Source: Methylovirgula sp. 4M-Z18 (GTDB lineage Bacteria; Pseudomonadota; Alphaproteobacteria; Rhizobiales; Beijerinckiaceae). From it: DNA of 64,000 nucleotides. A program made the position numbers and the translations under genes. Below the pieces are notes generated by a model, which did no database searches, was not told the DNA's origin, and saw only the letters and a program-made list of their open reading frames with translations. The stretch spans positions 2,766,874-2,830,873 of the forward strand of contig NZ_CP149574.1 of assembly GCF_037890675.1 (NCBI RefSeq), in the 5' to 3' direction. This document shows, piece by piece, positions 1 through 9,522 of the stretch. The first letter of the stretch is position 1, and every line of letters starts with the position of its first letter.

Positions 1-276
1 AAACTATTGGTCTTGGACGAGCCGACCAACGGCCTTGATGTTGAATCGACAAATCTTTTTTATGAAATCATCGATGAACAGGTGCGTGCTGGTACGACTG
101 TGCTGTTTTCCACCCATTTGATGGATCATGTCGCACGCTTATGCTCTCACGTCGTGATTATCAATGCGGGCTCCGTTGTTGCCAGCGGGCTACTAGAGGA
201 TTTGCAACACCGTTATCGCGGCGCGAGCCTTGAAGACGTTTTTCTCAAGCTGACGCAGCACCAGGCACGGTCATGA
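1..276 (+). CDS. ABC transporter ATP-binding protein, 3' fragment
   Basis: The window opens inside this gene, so only the last 91 codons are seen. They include a Walker B segment followed by the D-loop (LVLDEPTNGLD) and the H-loop histidine (FSTHLMDH), the usual C-terminal half of an ABC ATPase domain. The short tail after it (SLEDVFLKLT) is typical of ABC-2 type exporters of the NatA/CcmA kind. The stop overlaps the start of the next gene by ATGA, so the two are translationally coupled and this ATPase very likely powers the downstream permease. The substrate cannot be told. Family assignment is secure; specific function is not. Confidence 0.9.
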   Translation, partial: KLLVLDEPTNGLDVESTNLFYEIIDEQVRAGTTVLFSTHLMDHVARLCSHVVIINAGSVVASGLLEDLQHRYRGASLEDVFLKLTQHQARS

Positions 277-2840
277 ACGACATCGTCTCCAGAAAGCCTG
301 GCTTTTGGGCAACTCTAATCCTGCTCTTGCGTATATCTTATGTCCGATCCTTGGGCAGACGGAGCCGCCAGCAGCAGCTTTTTCGGCAGCGAACAAAGAA
401 GCAATCCGATGATTGGTCCGGAATTCTTTATCTCGTGCCCGTGATTATCTTTGCGGGAATAAACATCAGCGCGGCATATGTTGTGTTAGGTGGCGTATCG
501 ATCGGGCAGCGCCTTGAAGCTGAGCAAAAGGGCAAAGTTGTTGTCGAGAGCTGGTTCCTTGCCGAAGTGCGCAATGCCGAAAAGCGCACGCCAGACGCGT
601 CCTCAAAATTGAACGATATCGATAAATCCTTGGCGCAGGATTATCGAACCGAGGCTGCCAGCCTCGCGCGGGATTTTGGCGTGAACGAAACTGTGACAGT
701 GGCCAAACTCAGCGCCACTGTGCGCGCGCACGGCAGCGCAGACTTAATCGACGAGCGAAACGCGGCGCAAGGAATCGTGTCGCTTGGCGCATCCGGTCGA
801 ATAGCCGCCATGCTCGGTTCGCTCGCGCTCATTTTCTGGGCAACGATGCTCGTTTTTCAAGGCGAGGGCATGGAGCTTGACACGCAGCGTCGTCGGCATC
901 CGGCTTGGGAATGGTTGCTGAGCCACCCTGTGCCACCAGGGGCGGTTTTCTTGGCAGAGATGCTCGCCGCAATGGCGTCCAATCCTGCTTATTACAGTGC
1001 CCCGGTGGTTCCAGGAATTCTGTTTGGAATGGCCTACGGATGGTCGGTCGGAATTGCGGCAGTGCCGTTGATCGGCGTTCCTTTGACCATTGCGACGGCC
1101 TGCCTCGGCAAGGCTTTGGAAATAGCGGTCATGTTGCACTTTGCACCGCGCACGCGTGGCGGGATCATCGGCCTTATGAGCTGGTTTGGCTCTTGGGCCC
1201 TTTTAGCCTTCCCGGCGCTGAGCGCTGTGACGCACAATGCGATACCCGTGGCGCAATTCTTGTCGCCGCTTGCCACCGTTTCGTGGCCATGGCTCGGTCT
1301 TTTCCTTGGGGTCCGATCAGACGGAAGTCTGTCTTTCATTGCTGGCATCATCGCGTGTTGGATCGCGGCGATCATCACCATCGGCGCCGCGGTCGGCTTT
1401 GGCGTTTGGGGCGCGCGTAAGGGCTTGGCTGGGAATTTTGACGCCGCCGGTATTCCGTCTCGGTCAAATGCGGCCAAGTTCGCCTTTTTTGGCAAGGACC
1501 CTGCCTACAGCAAAGAGTTGATGTGGCTGATGCGCGACCGCGGCGCGATCATCCAAGCTTTTTTGATTCCCTTGAGCATGGCTGCCGTGCAGCTCTTCAA
1601 TATGCGTGGGCTCATCAGTTCTGCGGCGAATTCCTGGAACATGTTGTGCGGGGGAGCCGCTATCTTTGGCGCGTATTTTCTGATGGTTCTGGGACCGAAG
1701 TCGTTGGCTTCCGACGGTACTGCGCTCTGGGTCGCTCTCACTTGGCCACGTGGGCTCGAGAGCCTCCTGCAGGCCAAAGCGCGCCTCTGGAGCATGATTG
1801 CCTCGTGCGTTGTCCTCCCTTTCCTTTTCTATGCCGCTTGGCTCTATCCAGCCAATAGCTGGCAGGTTGGCCTAGCAGGTTTAGGATGGTTTTTCTTCGC
1901 CCGCAGCCAAGCCCAAAAAGCTGTGACGCTCGCAAAGGTGACTCCCGAATCCGGCGAGATAACCAAGACCCCGACGGGGCGCCAGATGGCGACGATGCTA
2001 GGAACATTCAGCTTTGCCGTTGGCGTCTTCACGCAGCAATGGGTGATAGCGGTAGCTGGAATCGTCTATTCCTATCTGACGGCGGCGGCGATGTGGCAAA
2101 ACTTCCGCGCACGCTTGCCATTTCTCTACGATCCCTGGTCGGAGAAACTGCCTCAGCCACCGACGCTGATGCATGCGATGATTGCGATCAGCGCGCTGGT
2201 GGAAATAGGCGCCATGATTGCGGCGATGTTCGTCGTGTTTCTTGGTCATGACGGCTCAGGCGTGGCTTTGGCCTTCGGTTATGGCGTTTCGTCTGTAAGT
2301 GTCGCGCTTGCGATGGGTCGGTTTTTGAGTAAGCGCGGTATAGCGCAACGTGACATCTGGTTCTGGCCGAAAGATAACCGCGCCCCGGCGCATATTCGGT
2401 GGACAATCCTGACGGCGCAATCTGCTCTGGGAATCATGATCGGCGCTCTACTAGGATCGGTTTTGGGCCTCGCGGCGCTTGGTTATTTGGATGTGCTGCA
2501 ACACATCCCCTTTACCGCCGACATATTGGCCGAAGCACAAAAGCGCGCCGCCGAAATTCCGCATCTTCGCATGGCCTATGTATTCGTGGGCGTATTCTTC
2601 GCGCCTTTTGCGGAGGAGTATCTCTTCCGAGGACTGCTGTTTCGTGCGCTCGACAAGGAATGGGGCGGGTGGCGCGCGATTCTCGGTAGTGCCGCTTTTT
2701 TCGCGATCTATCATCCGGCGCTATCATGGATACCTGTGGGCGCAGTCGGCATTGCCAACGCTATTATTTTCAAACGAACCGGTTCTCTTGCTCCGGCAGT
2801 CATCCTTCACATGATTTACAACGCAATCGTGTTGAGTTGA
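273..2840 (+). CDS. ABC-2 type permease fused to a CPBP intramembrane protease domain
   Basis: An 855-residue multi-pass membrane protein. The first ~650 residues resemble an ABC-2 permease with a large extracytoplasmic loop after the first membrane segment. The last ~200 residues form a CPBP (Abi/CAAX protease-like) domain with all three motifs: EEYLFR at 781-786, FAIYH at 810-814, and HMIYN at 846-850. These glutamates and histidines are the predicted catalytic or metal-binding residues of the family. The start codon overlaps the stop of the ATPase gene, so ATPase and permease form one exporter operon. The protease domain may process the exported substrate or confer self-immunity, as proposed for other CPBP proteins; this is inference. 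No substrate gene is visible. Confidence 0.85.
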   Translation: MNDIVSRKPGFWATLILLLRISYVRSLGRRSRQQQLFRQRTKKQSDDWSGILYLVPVIIFAGINISAAYVVLGGVSIGQRLEAEQKGKVVVESWFLAEVRNAEKRTPDASSKLNDIDKSLAQDYRTEAASLARDFGVNETVTVAKLSATVRAHGSADLIDERNAAQGIVSLGASGRIAAMLGSLALIFWATMLVFQGEGMELDTQRRRHPAWEWLLSHPVPPGAVFLAEMLAAMASNPAYYSAPVVPGILFGMAYGWSVGIAAVPLIGVPLTIATACLGKALEIAVMLHFAPRTRGGIIGLMSWFGSWALLAFPALSAVTHNAIPVAQFLSPLATVSWPWLGLFLGVRSDGSLSFIAGIIACWIAAIITIGAAVGFGVWGARKGLAGNFDAAGIPSRSNAAKFAFFGKDPAYSKELMWLMRDRGAIIQAFLIPLSMAAVQLFNMRGLISSAANSWNMLCGGAAIFGAYFLMVLGPKSLASDGTALWVALTWPRGLESLLQAKARLWSMIASCVVLPFLFYAAWLYPANSWQVGLAGLGWFFFARSQAQKAVTLAKVTPESGEITKTPTGRQMATMLGTFSFAVGVFTQQWVIAVAGIVYSYLTAAAMWQNFRARLPFLYDPWSEKLPQPPTLMHAMIAISALVEIGAMIAAMFVVFLGHDGSGVALAFGYGVSSVSVALAMGRFLSKRGIAQRDIWFWPKDNRAPAHIRWTILTAQSALGIMIGALLGSVLGLAALGYLDVLQHIPFTADILAEAQKRAAEIPHLRMAYVFVGVFFAPFAEEYLFRGLLFRALDKEWGGWRAILGSAAFFAIYHPALSWIPVGAVGIANAIIFKRTGSLAPAVILHMIYNAIVLS

Positions 2841-3268
2841 TTGCTCTCGACGGAAAAATTGGTGCGATCGCCGACTTGCCCTGCGACGGCCGCGGCGTTC
2901 GCGTTCTATGGTTCTAAGCCCAAGTTTCGGCAGCGATCCCGCGACACAGACCAGGCAAACAATTTCCACATTGCCTCGACAAAGACGCGCCGCCGGGTCG
3001 AGGTCGCCCTTTCGGCCAATCAATAGACAGCATCAACCGACCTCCTGGTTTGTCCCGGCACGACCGGCGGTGTCCGCCTTTTTCCAAATGTTATCAAAGG
3101 AATAAACGCGTTTGTCCACGTGGCGAAGCGCGCCCGCCGGACAGACCGGTTATGGGGCAACAGACCCAAGCGAACGGCACTGTGGCCGAAATTGCCCGAT
3201 TTATCAGCAAATCCGGTGGATTTTTCAGGCTCGCCAGCCGCGTTTCGTTGCGTTATAGGCCCTCCCCT
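2841..3268. other. Intergenic region, no gene recognised
   Basis: This gap between the ABC permease and rnd shows no ORF with a convincing protein sequence on either strand. In-frame upstream extensions of rnd (to about 3050) have low-complexity, arginine-rich translations unlike RNase D, so they are treated as non-coding. It probably holds the rnd promoter, but no clear -35/-10 pair could be assigned. Confidence 0.4.
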
Positions 3269-4441
3269 ATGACCATGATCACCACCACCCAAGACCTCGC
3301 CGCGGTTTGCGACCGGCTGGCGGGCCACGCCTTCGTCACCGTCGATACGGAATTTTTGCGCGAAACGACCTTTTGGCCGAAGGTCTGCGTCATCCAGCTT
3401 GCCTCCGATGCGGAGGCCGTCGCGGTCGACACATTGGCCGAAGGCCTCGATCTCGCCCCGTTTTTCGCGCTGATGGCCAACCGCAACGTGGTGAAAGTGT
3501 TCCATGCGGCGCGGCAGGATCTGGAGATCATCTGGAATTTGGCGAAGATCATTCCGGCGCCGCTGTTCGACACGCAGGTCGCCGCCTCGGTCTGCGGATT
3601 TGGCGAACAAGTGTCCTATGGCGAACTCGCTCAGACGATCTGTCACGTCAGCCTGGACAAGAGCTCGCGCTTTACCGACTGGTCGCGGAGGCCGTTGTCC
3701 GAGGCGCAGATCAGCTACGCCATCAAGGACGTCACCCATTTGCGCGACATCTATGTGGCGCTGCTCGGGCAATTGCAGAAGACTGGCCGCATGGGCTGGC
3801 TGGTCGACGAGATGCGGACCCTGACCTCGCCGGCAACCTACGAACAGCATCCGGAAAAAGCCTGGGAACGGTTCCGCAACCGCATCCGCCGCCCGCGCGA
3901 TCTGGCGATGTTCATGGAACTCGCCGCCTGGCGCGAGTCCGAGGCGCAGAGCCGCGACGTGCCGCGCTCCCGCATTTTGAAGGACGACATTCTGGTGGAA
4001 ATCGCGCTGGCCGCGCCGCAAACGGAAGAGGCTTTGGGCGCGCTGCGCGCCTTTCCGCGCGGTATGGAGCGCTCCAAGACGGGCACCGATATTCTGGAGG
4101 CAATCCACCGGGCGCTGGCGATCGATCCGAAGAGCTTGCCGAAGATCGAGCGGGAGCGGCGCAACAATGCGACGGGCGCGACCGTTGAATTGCTGAAGGT
4201 GCTGCTGCGGCAGGTCGCCGATAAGCATGGCGTCGCCGCCAAGATGATCGCAACGACCGACGATCTCGAAGACATCGCGCAAAGCGACGACGCCGACGTG
4301 CCGGCGCTCAAGGGCTGGCGCCGCGAGCTGTTCGGCCAGGCGGCGCTGGAACTCAAGCACGGACGCCTGGCGCTCACGGTGGAACGCGGCAAGGTCGTGA
4401 CGTTGCAATGGCAGGAGCACCAGGGCGAGGACGCGGCTTGA
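3269..4441 (+). CDS. rnd: Ribonuclease D
   Basis: A 3'-5' exoribonuclease of the DEDD family that trims tRNA precursors and other small RNAs. Visible motifs are VDTE (Asp26, Glu28) for Exo I, HAARQDLE (Asp84) for Exo II and YAIKD (Tyr150, Asp154) for Exo III, so this is a DEDDy enzyme. An HRDC-like helical region follows from about residue 200 ([17 protein letters not shown]). Length of 390 residues fits the family. The ATG at 3269 was chosen because homology begins a few residues later, although the frame is open further upstream; the ATG at 3275 is an alternative. The gene stands alone and converges with the aminotransferase operon. Confidence 0.93.
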   Translation: MTMITTTQDLAAVCDRLAGHAFVTVDTEFLRETTFWPKVCVIQLASDAEAVAVDTLAEGLDLAPFFALMANRNVVKVFHAARQDLEIIWNLAKIIPAPLFDTQVAASVCGFGEQVSYGELAQTICHVSLDKSSRFTDWSRRPLSEAQISYAIKDVTHLRDIYVALLGQLQKTGRMGWLVDEMRTLTSPATYEQHPEKAWERFRNRIRRPRDLAMFMELAAWRESEAQSRDVPRSRILKDDILVEIALAAPQTEEALGALRAFPRGMERSKTGTDILEAIHRALAIDPKSLPKIERERRNNATGATVELLKVLLRQVADKHGVAAKMIATTDDLEDIAQSDDADVPALKGWRRELFGQAALELKHGRLALTVERGKVVTLQWQEHQGEDAA

Positions 4442-4487
4442 GCCGAAAGGACAGCAGCATCGCTGGACTACGGGCTCTTGGCTCGCA

Positions 4488-4597
4488 TTCAACTCGGGCT
4501 TGCACGAGTTGAACATTCAAGATGTTGCGAACCCGCGCGAGCGCGGTTCGCAATGGCGCGATAGCGCCGTACCGGCGCTTGCGAGCTAAAAGCTCGC
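4488..4597. terminator. Cluster of hairpins between convergent genes
   Basis: Three stem-loops lie in the gap between rnd and the convergent aminotransferase. A 9-bp stem is at 4488-4496/4505-4513. An imperfect GC-rich stem covers about 4525-4552. A 7-bp stem with an AAA loop is at 4581-4587/4591-4597. No long T-run follows any of them, so termination in both directions is plausible but not proven. Confidence 0.35.
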
Positions 4598-4647
4598 GGT
4601 CCAGATCCTTACCCGGAGCCGTCAGATCCCACGGCAGCGGACCCCCT

Positions 4648-5844
4648 TTATCCGCTCTGAAACAACCGCACGATCCGCTCAACATGCTCGTCGGTCAGAA
4701 AGGGCGTGGTGGTGATCGTTAGCGTGCGTTCAACCAGGGCTGCCGCCTGCGGGACGGGCATGTCTGGCACGATACCCTTCAGCGCCGGATAATCCGTCAA
4801 GGTCAGCGCGAAGAGTTTGGAAACGCCGAGCGCCTGCGCGTCCTCATGAAAGAAAATCCGCTCCGCCATCGCCTTGTCGGCGCAGGTGACGAAGAGGAAG
4901 GTTGCGGCCGTCTCATCCCCCTCCTCCGGCGTGTGGACCTTGATGGCTGAAACCGCTTGCAGCGCTTGCTTAAGCCGCTGCGCCGCGCCGCGCGCCATGG
5001 CACGGCTGGCTTCGTAGCGTTCCGAGGCGCAGGCCGCGACGCGCTGGCGCCAGGCACCGACCTGGTGCATCGGAATGTCGGACAAATCGTCGCCGAGCGC
5101 GCCGATGACATCACCGCGCGCCAATTTGCGCCGGCGCGGCCAGCCGTAGACGTAAGGCAAGGTGGCCGGAGTGTAGAACAGGTAATAGCCGATCAGCTCG
5201 GCGATCCGCCGCGCCTCCATGCGCTTGTCGACAGGCTGCAGGCGTGCCGCCAGCGCCGCCAATGCCTGCCGATGCCGCGCCGACGGGCTGACGAGGCAGC
5301 CGCCTTCATACAGAGTCAGCCCCTTGCCGGCGGCGAAGCTGAACAAGCCGATATCGCCGGCAAAGCCGACCGGCGCGCCTTGTGCGCTCGCGCCAAAGGC
5401 CTGGGCCGCATCCTCGATGACGAAGGTTTCCGCCGCATGGGTGTCGCGCCAGGCGCATAGCTCCGAAACCTGCGTGACATGGCCGCCGAAATGGGTCGGG
5501 ATGAGCGCGAGCGTGTCATCATTCGCGACGTGGCGAAGTTGATCGAGGTCGAGATCGAATCGGTCCGCCAATGTGTCGCAGACCGCGACCTTCAATCCCG
5601 CCCTCGCGACGGCGAAGGCGACCAGCGGGCAGGTATAGGCCGGCAAAATCACCGTGCGGCGGGCGGACAGGGTTTTCAGATATTCGAAGGCGATGACCAG
5701 GGCGGCCGAACCGGATGTGGTCAGGATGACCTCCGGCGTGCGCAGCCGCTGCGCCACCCAGGCGGTGAAGGCCTGCCGCGGCCGCGCGAACAAGTCGCGC
5801 AAATGCGGCGGCACGCCGGCCGTGGGCGGCAGTTCGCGCTTCAT
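4648..5844 (-). CDS. DegT/DnrJ/EryC1/StrS family aminotransferase
   Basis: A PLP-dependent sugar aminotransferase-like protein of 398 residues. The fold is supported by the substrate-loop region (TTSGSAALVIAFEYL), the PLP-ring segment VIEDAAQAFGA and the Schiff-base lysine in SFAAGKGLTLYEGG. Family members usually aminate nucleotide-linked keto-sugars. The ATG overlaps the stop of the upstream EmrE-like gene by ATGA, so three genes (6580 to 4648) appear to form one operon. The pairing with two small flippase-like membrane proteins recalls ArnB with ArnE/ArnF, suggesting modification and translocation of a lipid-linked amino sugar, but the substrate is unknown. Confidence 0.82.
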   Translation of the reverse strand: MKRELPPTAGVPPHLRDLFARPRQAFTAWVAQRLRTPEVILTTSGSAALVIAFEYLKTLSARRTVILPAYTCPLVAFAVARAGLKVAVCDTLADRFDLDLDQLRHVANDDTLALIPTHFGGHVTQVSELCAWRDTHAAETFVIEDAAQAFGASAQGAPVGFAGDIGLFSFAAGKGLTLYEGGCLVSPSARHRQALAALAARLQPVDKRMEARRIAELIGYYLFYTPATLPYVYGWPRRRKLARGDVIGALGDDLSDIPMHQVGAWRQRVAACASERYEASRAMARGAAQRLKQALQAVSAIKVHTPEEGDETAATFLFVTCADKAMAERIFFHEDAQALGVSKLFALTLTDYPALKGIVPDMPVPQAAALVERTLTITTTPFLTDEHVERIVRLFQSG

Positions 5845-6218
5845 GAATTGTCCGGCTTTTCAGTCAGCCCAAGGATGACGACCCCGGCGACGATCAAGCC
5901 GCAGCCCAGAAACTGCATGGTCCCGAGCGTTTCGTGAAACAGATAGATCGAAATGAAACTGACCGTCACCAATTCGAGATGCGACGCGGCGAACAACGGC
6001 CCGATCGGCGCCTCCTTGAGCAGGCTCATATAGGTGAAGAAGGCGAGGAGATAGGCCGCGACAATCATCCAGAACGTGGGCTGCCTCAGCACGAGGCCAA
6101 ACCAATCCAGGCTGAAGCGGATGGGCCCACTCGCCTCGCCGGTCAATTTGAAGCCGACCTGCCCCATCGTATCGAAGACGACGAGTGCGAAGAAGCCGAT
6201 GAGAAAGAACTTTCTCAT
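5841..6218 (-). CDS. EmrE-like small membrane transporter, second of a pair
   Basis: A 125-residue protein with four predicted membrane helices, of the drug/metabolite transporter superfamily (EamA/SMR-like). The end of the last helix contains GCGLIVAGVVILG, typical of these half-size proteins. The start was set at 6218 because that ATG overlaps the stop of the preceding paralogous gene by ATGA; an upstream in-frame codon would extend it by five residues. It overlaps the aminotransferase gene in the same way. Small paired DMT proteins often work as heterodimers (ArnE/ArnF, paired SMR proteins), and this pair is likely to do so. Substrate unknown. Confidence 0.75.
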   Translation of the reverse strand: MRKFFLIGFFALVVFDTMGQVGFKLTGEASGPIRFSLDWFGLVLRQPTFWMIVAAYLLAFFTYMSLLKEAPIGPLFAASHLELVTVSFISIYLFHETLGTMQFLGCGLIVAGVVILGLTEKPDNS

Positions 6219-6580
6219 GCCTGCCCTCCCCACCCGACGAGCATGACGCCGACGGCGATGAGGCCGATGGCGCCCGCGCGCTGCGGCGTGATCGTCTCAC
6301 CGAACAAAAGCCGCCCGCCGATCATCACGCCGATCATATTGGCGCAGCCGACGAACAGGCCCATCGCCAACGGCACGAGCGAGAGAAACGACAGCCAGAA
6401 CACGAACTCCAGCACGAAGGAGGCGATGCCGAGCCACAGCCACGGGCTGCGGAGCAGCAGCTTCCAATGCGCCCAACCATCGAGATGATCCGCCGAGCTC
6501 GAGGCAGCCTTGAACGACAATTGCCCGACCGTGTCAAAGAACAGGTTGAGCAGCCAATAGATGATCGCTTCGCCGGTCAC
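6215..6580 (-). CDS. EmrE-like small membrane transporter, first of a pair
   Basis: Four hydrophobic helices in about 121 residues, related to the downstream partner (both have a GQLSFK/GQVGFK-type motif in helix 1). I placed the start at a GTG (6580) that leaves a short cytoplasmic tail before helix 1, as in the partner; a TTG at 6622 is also in frame and would add 14 residues. It is the promoter-proximal gene of a tightly overlapping three-gene operon with the second half-transporter and a DegT aminotransferase. The arrangement suggests a heterodimeric translocator for a modified glycolipid, an inference by analogy with Arn systems. Confidence 0.68.
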   Translation of the reverse strand: MTGEAIIYWLLNLFFDTVGQLSFKAASSSADHLDGWAHWKLLLRSPWLWLGIASFVLEFVFWLSFLSLVPLAMGLFVGCANMIGVMIGGRLLFGETITPQRAGAIGLIAVGVMLVGWGGQA

Positions 6581-6672
6581 GTCCCGCCGCAGGTTGGAGA
6601 ATGAGGATGCGAGGGCGCGCAACCGTCGCTGTCGGCCGTACTATCGTTGCTTTAACCGGCCTTGCCAACCTC

Positions 6673-8244
6673 TCACACGATCTTGACCTCAGACTCGTCG
6701 CCGATCACCCGCGCCAATTGCTTCAGGCGATTGTTCAGGCGCTCGTTGGCGAGATCGCGCAACTCCTGCGGCAAGGTGAGGACGAGCCTGCGGCCGTGCA
6801 GTGATTTCATCGGCGTGCGCGGCAGGATATGGGGCATGGCGGCAGAGATGATATAGGCGACGCGCATCGCCGCGCCGATGATGCGCGAGCGATCCAATTG
6901 CCGCGCCGAGAGCAGGCTGCGGAAGCGTGGATTGATATCGTTCTCCAACCCCATATGCCGATAGGCCGTGGTGAGCGCGAGAAAGGCGCGGCCCGGATGA
7001 TCGACCCCGGTGAAGTCCGCGTTGGCGATGATGTTGATCGATTGTTCGCCGCGATAATCGGGATGGGCGCGCCAGCCGATATCGGCGAGCAGGCAGGCGG
7101 CGTGGCGCAGGCGCTTTTCGTCCGGCGTCTCCGAGAACGGCAAGGAGCGCATGAACGAATCGGTCCAATGGCACAGATCCTCGCCATGTTGCGGCGAGCG
7201 CGAGCGCAGGATGTTGAGCTCCCGTGCGCCGGAAATCAGCGGATCCTGATGGCGCTCCGGCTCCTTCAGACGCTCGTACAGCAAGCCTTCGCGCACGCCA
7301 TTGGCCGAAATCACCACTTCCTTCGGCTTGGCCTTGCGAATCAGCTCCTCGAGCACGACCGCACCATAAGCAAGCAGCGGCCGGCGGGCGGAGTTAACCG
7401 ATTCGATCGCAATGAGCTGATCGGCGCTGACGCGCTCCACCAGCGAGGCGAAATCGGCCGCATCCTCGGCCGGAATCACGTAATTTTGCATCACATGCAG
7501 CGGATAATTGCGCTGCATCATGTGCAGCCGGCCAAGCGCGCGCCACGTGCCGCCGACCGCGTAGAACGTGCGGCCGCGCAATCTTTCCAGCGGGATGGCT
7601 TTGGCGAAGGCGGAACGGGCGATGCGCTGGGCCTTTTCCACCGACCCGCCCGAAGCGTCGGCGAGTGCGAGGCCACCGAGCGGCAAAGTGACGCCGCGCC
7701 CGAGCTTGTGCCCCTTCACGTCGATCAGCTCCAGCGAGCCGCCGCCCAAATCGCCGACGACCCCGTCCGCGCGCCAGATCGAGGAGACGACGCCAAGCGC
7801 CGACAAATGCGCTTCCCGCGCGCCCGAAAGCAATTCCGCTTTCACGCCGGCGGCGGCTTCCGCCGCTTGCAAAAATTCCTTGCCGTTCTTGGCGTCGCGC
7901 GCGGCGGCGGTCGCGAGCATATGCACGTCGTCGCAGCCGAGCGTCTCGCACAGGACGCGGAACCGCCGCAGCGCGTTCAACGCCTTCTCCATACTGTCTT
8001 TCGGCAATTTGCCGGATGTCGCGAGCCCCTTGCCGAGGCCGCACAGTACCTTCTCGTTGAAGATCGGCGTCGGCGAGCGCGTGAGGCCTTCATAGGCGAC
8101 GAGACGGACCGAGTTGGAGCCCACATCAATGATCGCCACCGGCTTACCCACATTGAGCCGGCCCGGCGCCTCGTGATGGGTCAGCCGCGAGGGCTTGTGG
8201 ATCTGCGGTTTTACGGAACTGCTTTTTTTTGTGCGTGCTGCCAC
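6673..8244 (-). CDS. ppx: Ppx/GppA family exopolyphosphatase
   Basis: A 523-residue member of the ASKHA superfamily. The N-terminal phosphate-binding segment is seen as IIDVGSNSVRLVAYEG near residue 38, and the second glycine-rich loop as VVGDLGGGSLELIDV. An HD-like helical C-terminal region follows. The family hydrolyses inorganic polyphosphate or pppGpp. The first ~30 residues are basic and poorly conserved. The start is GTG. ppk1 lies about 1.3 kb away on the same strand with one gene between, so polyphosphate synthesis and breakdown are encoded close together. Confidence 0.9.
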   Translation of the reverse strand: MAARTKKSSSVKPQIHKPSRLTHHEAPGRLNVGKPVAIIDVGSNSVRLVAYEGLTRSPTPIFNEKVLCGLGKGLATSGKLPKDSMEKALNALRRFRVLCETLGCDDVHMLATAAARDAKNGKEFLQAAEAAAGVKAELLSGAREAHLSALGVVSSIWRADGVVGDLGGGSLELIDVKGHKLGRGVTLPLGGLALADASGGSVEKAQRIARSAFAKAIPLERLRGRTFYAVGGTWRALGRLHMMQRNYPLHVMQNYVIPAEDAADFASLVERVSADQLIAIESVNSARRPLLAYGAVVLEELIRKAKPKEVVISANGVREGLLYERLKEPERHQDPLISGARELNILRSRSPQHGEDLCHWTDSFMRSLPFSETPDEKRLRHAACLLADIGWRAHPDYRGEQSINIIANADFTGVDHPGRAFLALTTAYRHMGLENDINPRFRSLLSARQLDRSRIIGAAMRVAYIISAAMPHILPRTPMKSLHGRRLVLTLPQELRDLANERLNNRLKQLARVIGDESEVKIV

Positions 8245-8346
8245 GTGAGGCTCATGTTGATAAAAACGCGGCTATTTACCGCATCGAATCAGTCACGAGC
8301 AAGGGCCGCTGCGCATTTCATTATGGATAAACGATGGAATGGCGCA

Positions 8347-9321
8347 TTATGTCTGTAGCAAATCCGCGCGCTCGGCCGGAACGAAGACCGCATTCGCATC
8401 CGAACGCGTCGGCACGGCGGAATCCTGCAAGGGAACAAGCGTTCCTGCGTCATCAAAGACAAAAGCGCGATAATTTTGCTTGGAAAAGAACGAATGCAGC
8501 GCGTCGGGCGTTGCATTCGAGACTTTTTGCAACAATGGCGCGACGATTTCGAGCATGATCAGCGGCCGGCAGCGGGCAATTGTCGTTGCCGCGCCGCGCA
8601 GCACCAGCAATTCGGCGCCCTCGGTATCGATTTTCATCACATCCACATGCGCGTCGGGCAGAAGCGCATCGAGTGTCGCGAGCGTGACCTCGTTCAGCGT
8701 GGTGCGCGCCTCGTCGCCGGCGCTTGCGAGCCAGGCGCGGCCCATATTGGCGCCGTGCCGGTCCCACACGATTCGCTGCGTGCCGGCGCGATCGGAGAGC
8801 GCACAATCGTATGTCGTGATGATGTCATTGAGGTCATTGGCCGCAACGGTGCGCGCGAGATAGGCGGAGATACGTTGCTGCGGTTCGAAGGCATGGACGC
8901 GGCCTTGCCGTCCGACGCATTCGGCTGCGACGAGCGAGAACCAACCGATATTGGCGCCGACATCGACGAACACATGTCCCAGCCGCAGCATGCGGCGCAG
9001 GAATTGCGTCTCCGTCTCTTCCCACATGCCACTCAAGGCACCCATCGACACATGGCGGTCGCACAGATTGAGCCACAGGATCTTGCCATCGAGCACTTCG
9101 GCGGCAACCCATTTTGCCTCCCCGAAGCGCGCGGCGAGCGCCGCATGGACAGCGGCTTTCGTGCGCAGGAGTTTTGCGCGCAGATCGCGACGGGTAGGCT
9201 TCGCGTCGCGCGAAATTTCACGGGCCAAGGACGCTTTCGGCTCACGTCCCGTAAGCCAAAGATGCGCTTCGCGGATATCATCCGGATTCGCCGGCTGATC
9301 GAGAAAATCTTCTGATACCAA
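8347..9321 (-). CDS. FkbM family methyltransferase
   Basis: A 324-residue protein with the SAM-binding motif FVDVGANIGWFS near residue 118 and the acidic post-motif MKIDTEGAELLVL, diagnostic of the FkbM family. These enzymes O-methylate hydroxyls on sugars, polyketides and surface glycans. The start is a TTG preceded by an AAGG-containing ribosome site; the next good in-frame ATG would remove much of the N-terminal region. It sits between ppx and ppk1, which are usually closer together, so it looks like a later insertion. Its acceptor is unknown. Confidence 0.85.
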   Translation of the reverse strand: MVSEDFLDQPANPDDIREAHLWLTGREPKASLAREISRDAKPTRRDLRAKLLRTKAAVHAALAARFGEAKWVAAEVLDGKILWLNLCDRHVSMGALSGMWEETETQFLRRMLRLGHVFVDVGANIGWFSLVAAECVGRQGRVHAFEPQQRISAYLARTVAANDLNDIITTYDCALSDRAGTQRIVWDRHGANMGRAWLASAGDEARTTLNEVTLATLDALLPDAHVDVMKIDTEGAELLVLRGAATTIARCRPLIMLEIVAPLLQKVSNATPDALHSFFSKQNYRAFVFDDAGTLVPLQDSAVPTRSDANAVFVPAERADLLQT

Positions 9322-9358
9322 TCGCCCTTACCTCGGACTCTTTGTGACACCCGCGATT

Positions 9359-9484
9359 GTCATCCCGGGCTTGACCCGGGATCCAAGACCACCGCGCCAT
9401 CCTTGCGAGAAGGGGCTGTCTCACAGCACCCAAGATGATTCATCCGTCGCGCGACTCTCGATCCCGGTTCAAGCCTGGGATGAA
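9359..9484. repeat. Dispersed inverted-repeat intergenic element
   Basis: The left arm at 9359-9384 is itself palindromic (TCCCGGGCTTGACCCGGGA). A diverged reverse-complement copy lies at 9460-9484, so the pair could form a long hairpin across about 125 bp. A third related copy occurs at 16878-16900. This CCCGGGCTTGACCCGGG-type sequence is a common intergenic palindrome in Rhizobiales genomes (from general knowledge). It may act as a terminator or a MITE-like repeat. Confidence 0.6.
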
Positions 9485-9522
9485 AGTGTGGCCTTGTTAT
9501 AGGCTACGGCTTTCCGCCAAGC

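Noticed and set aside
3020-4516. Long open frame opposite rnd (498 codons)
   Set aside because: It is antisense to a clear RNase D gene, and its translation is rich in Arg, Leu and Gln with no family features, a usual shadow of GC-rich codon bias.
6829-8358. Long plus-strand frame opposite ppx (509 codons)
   Set aside because: Antisense shadow of a well-supported Ppx gene, with arginine/glutamine-rich composition.
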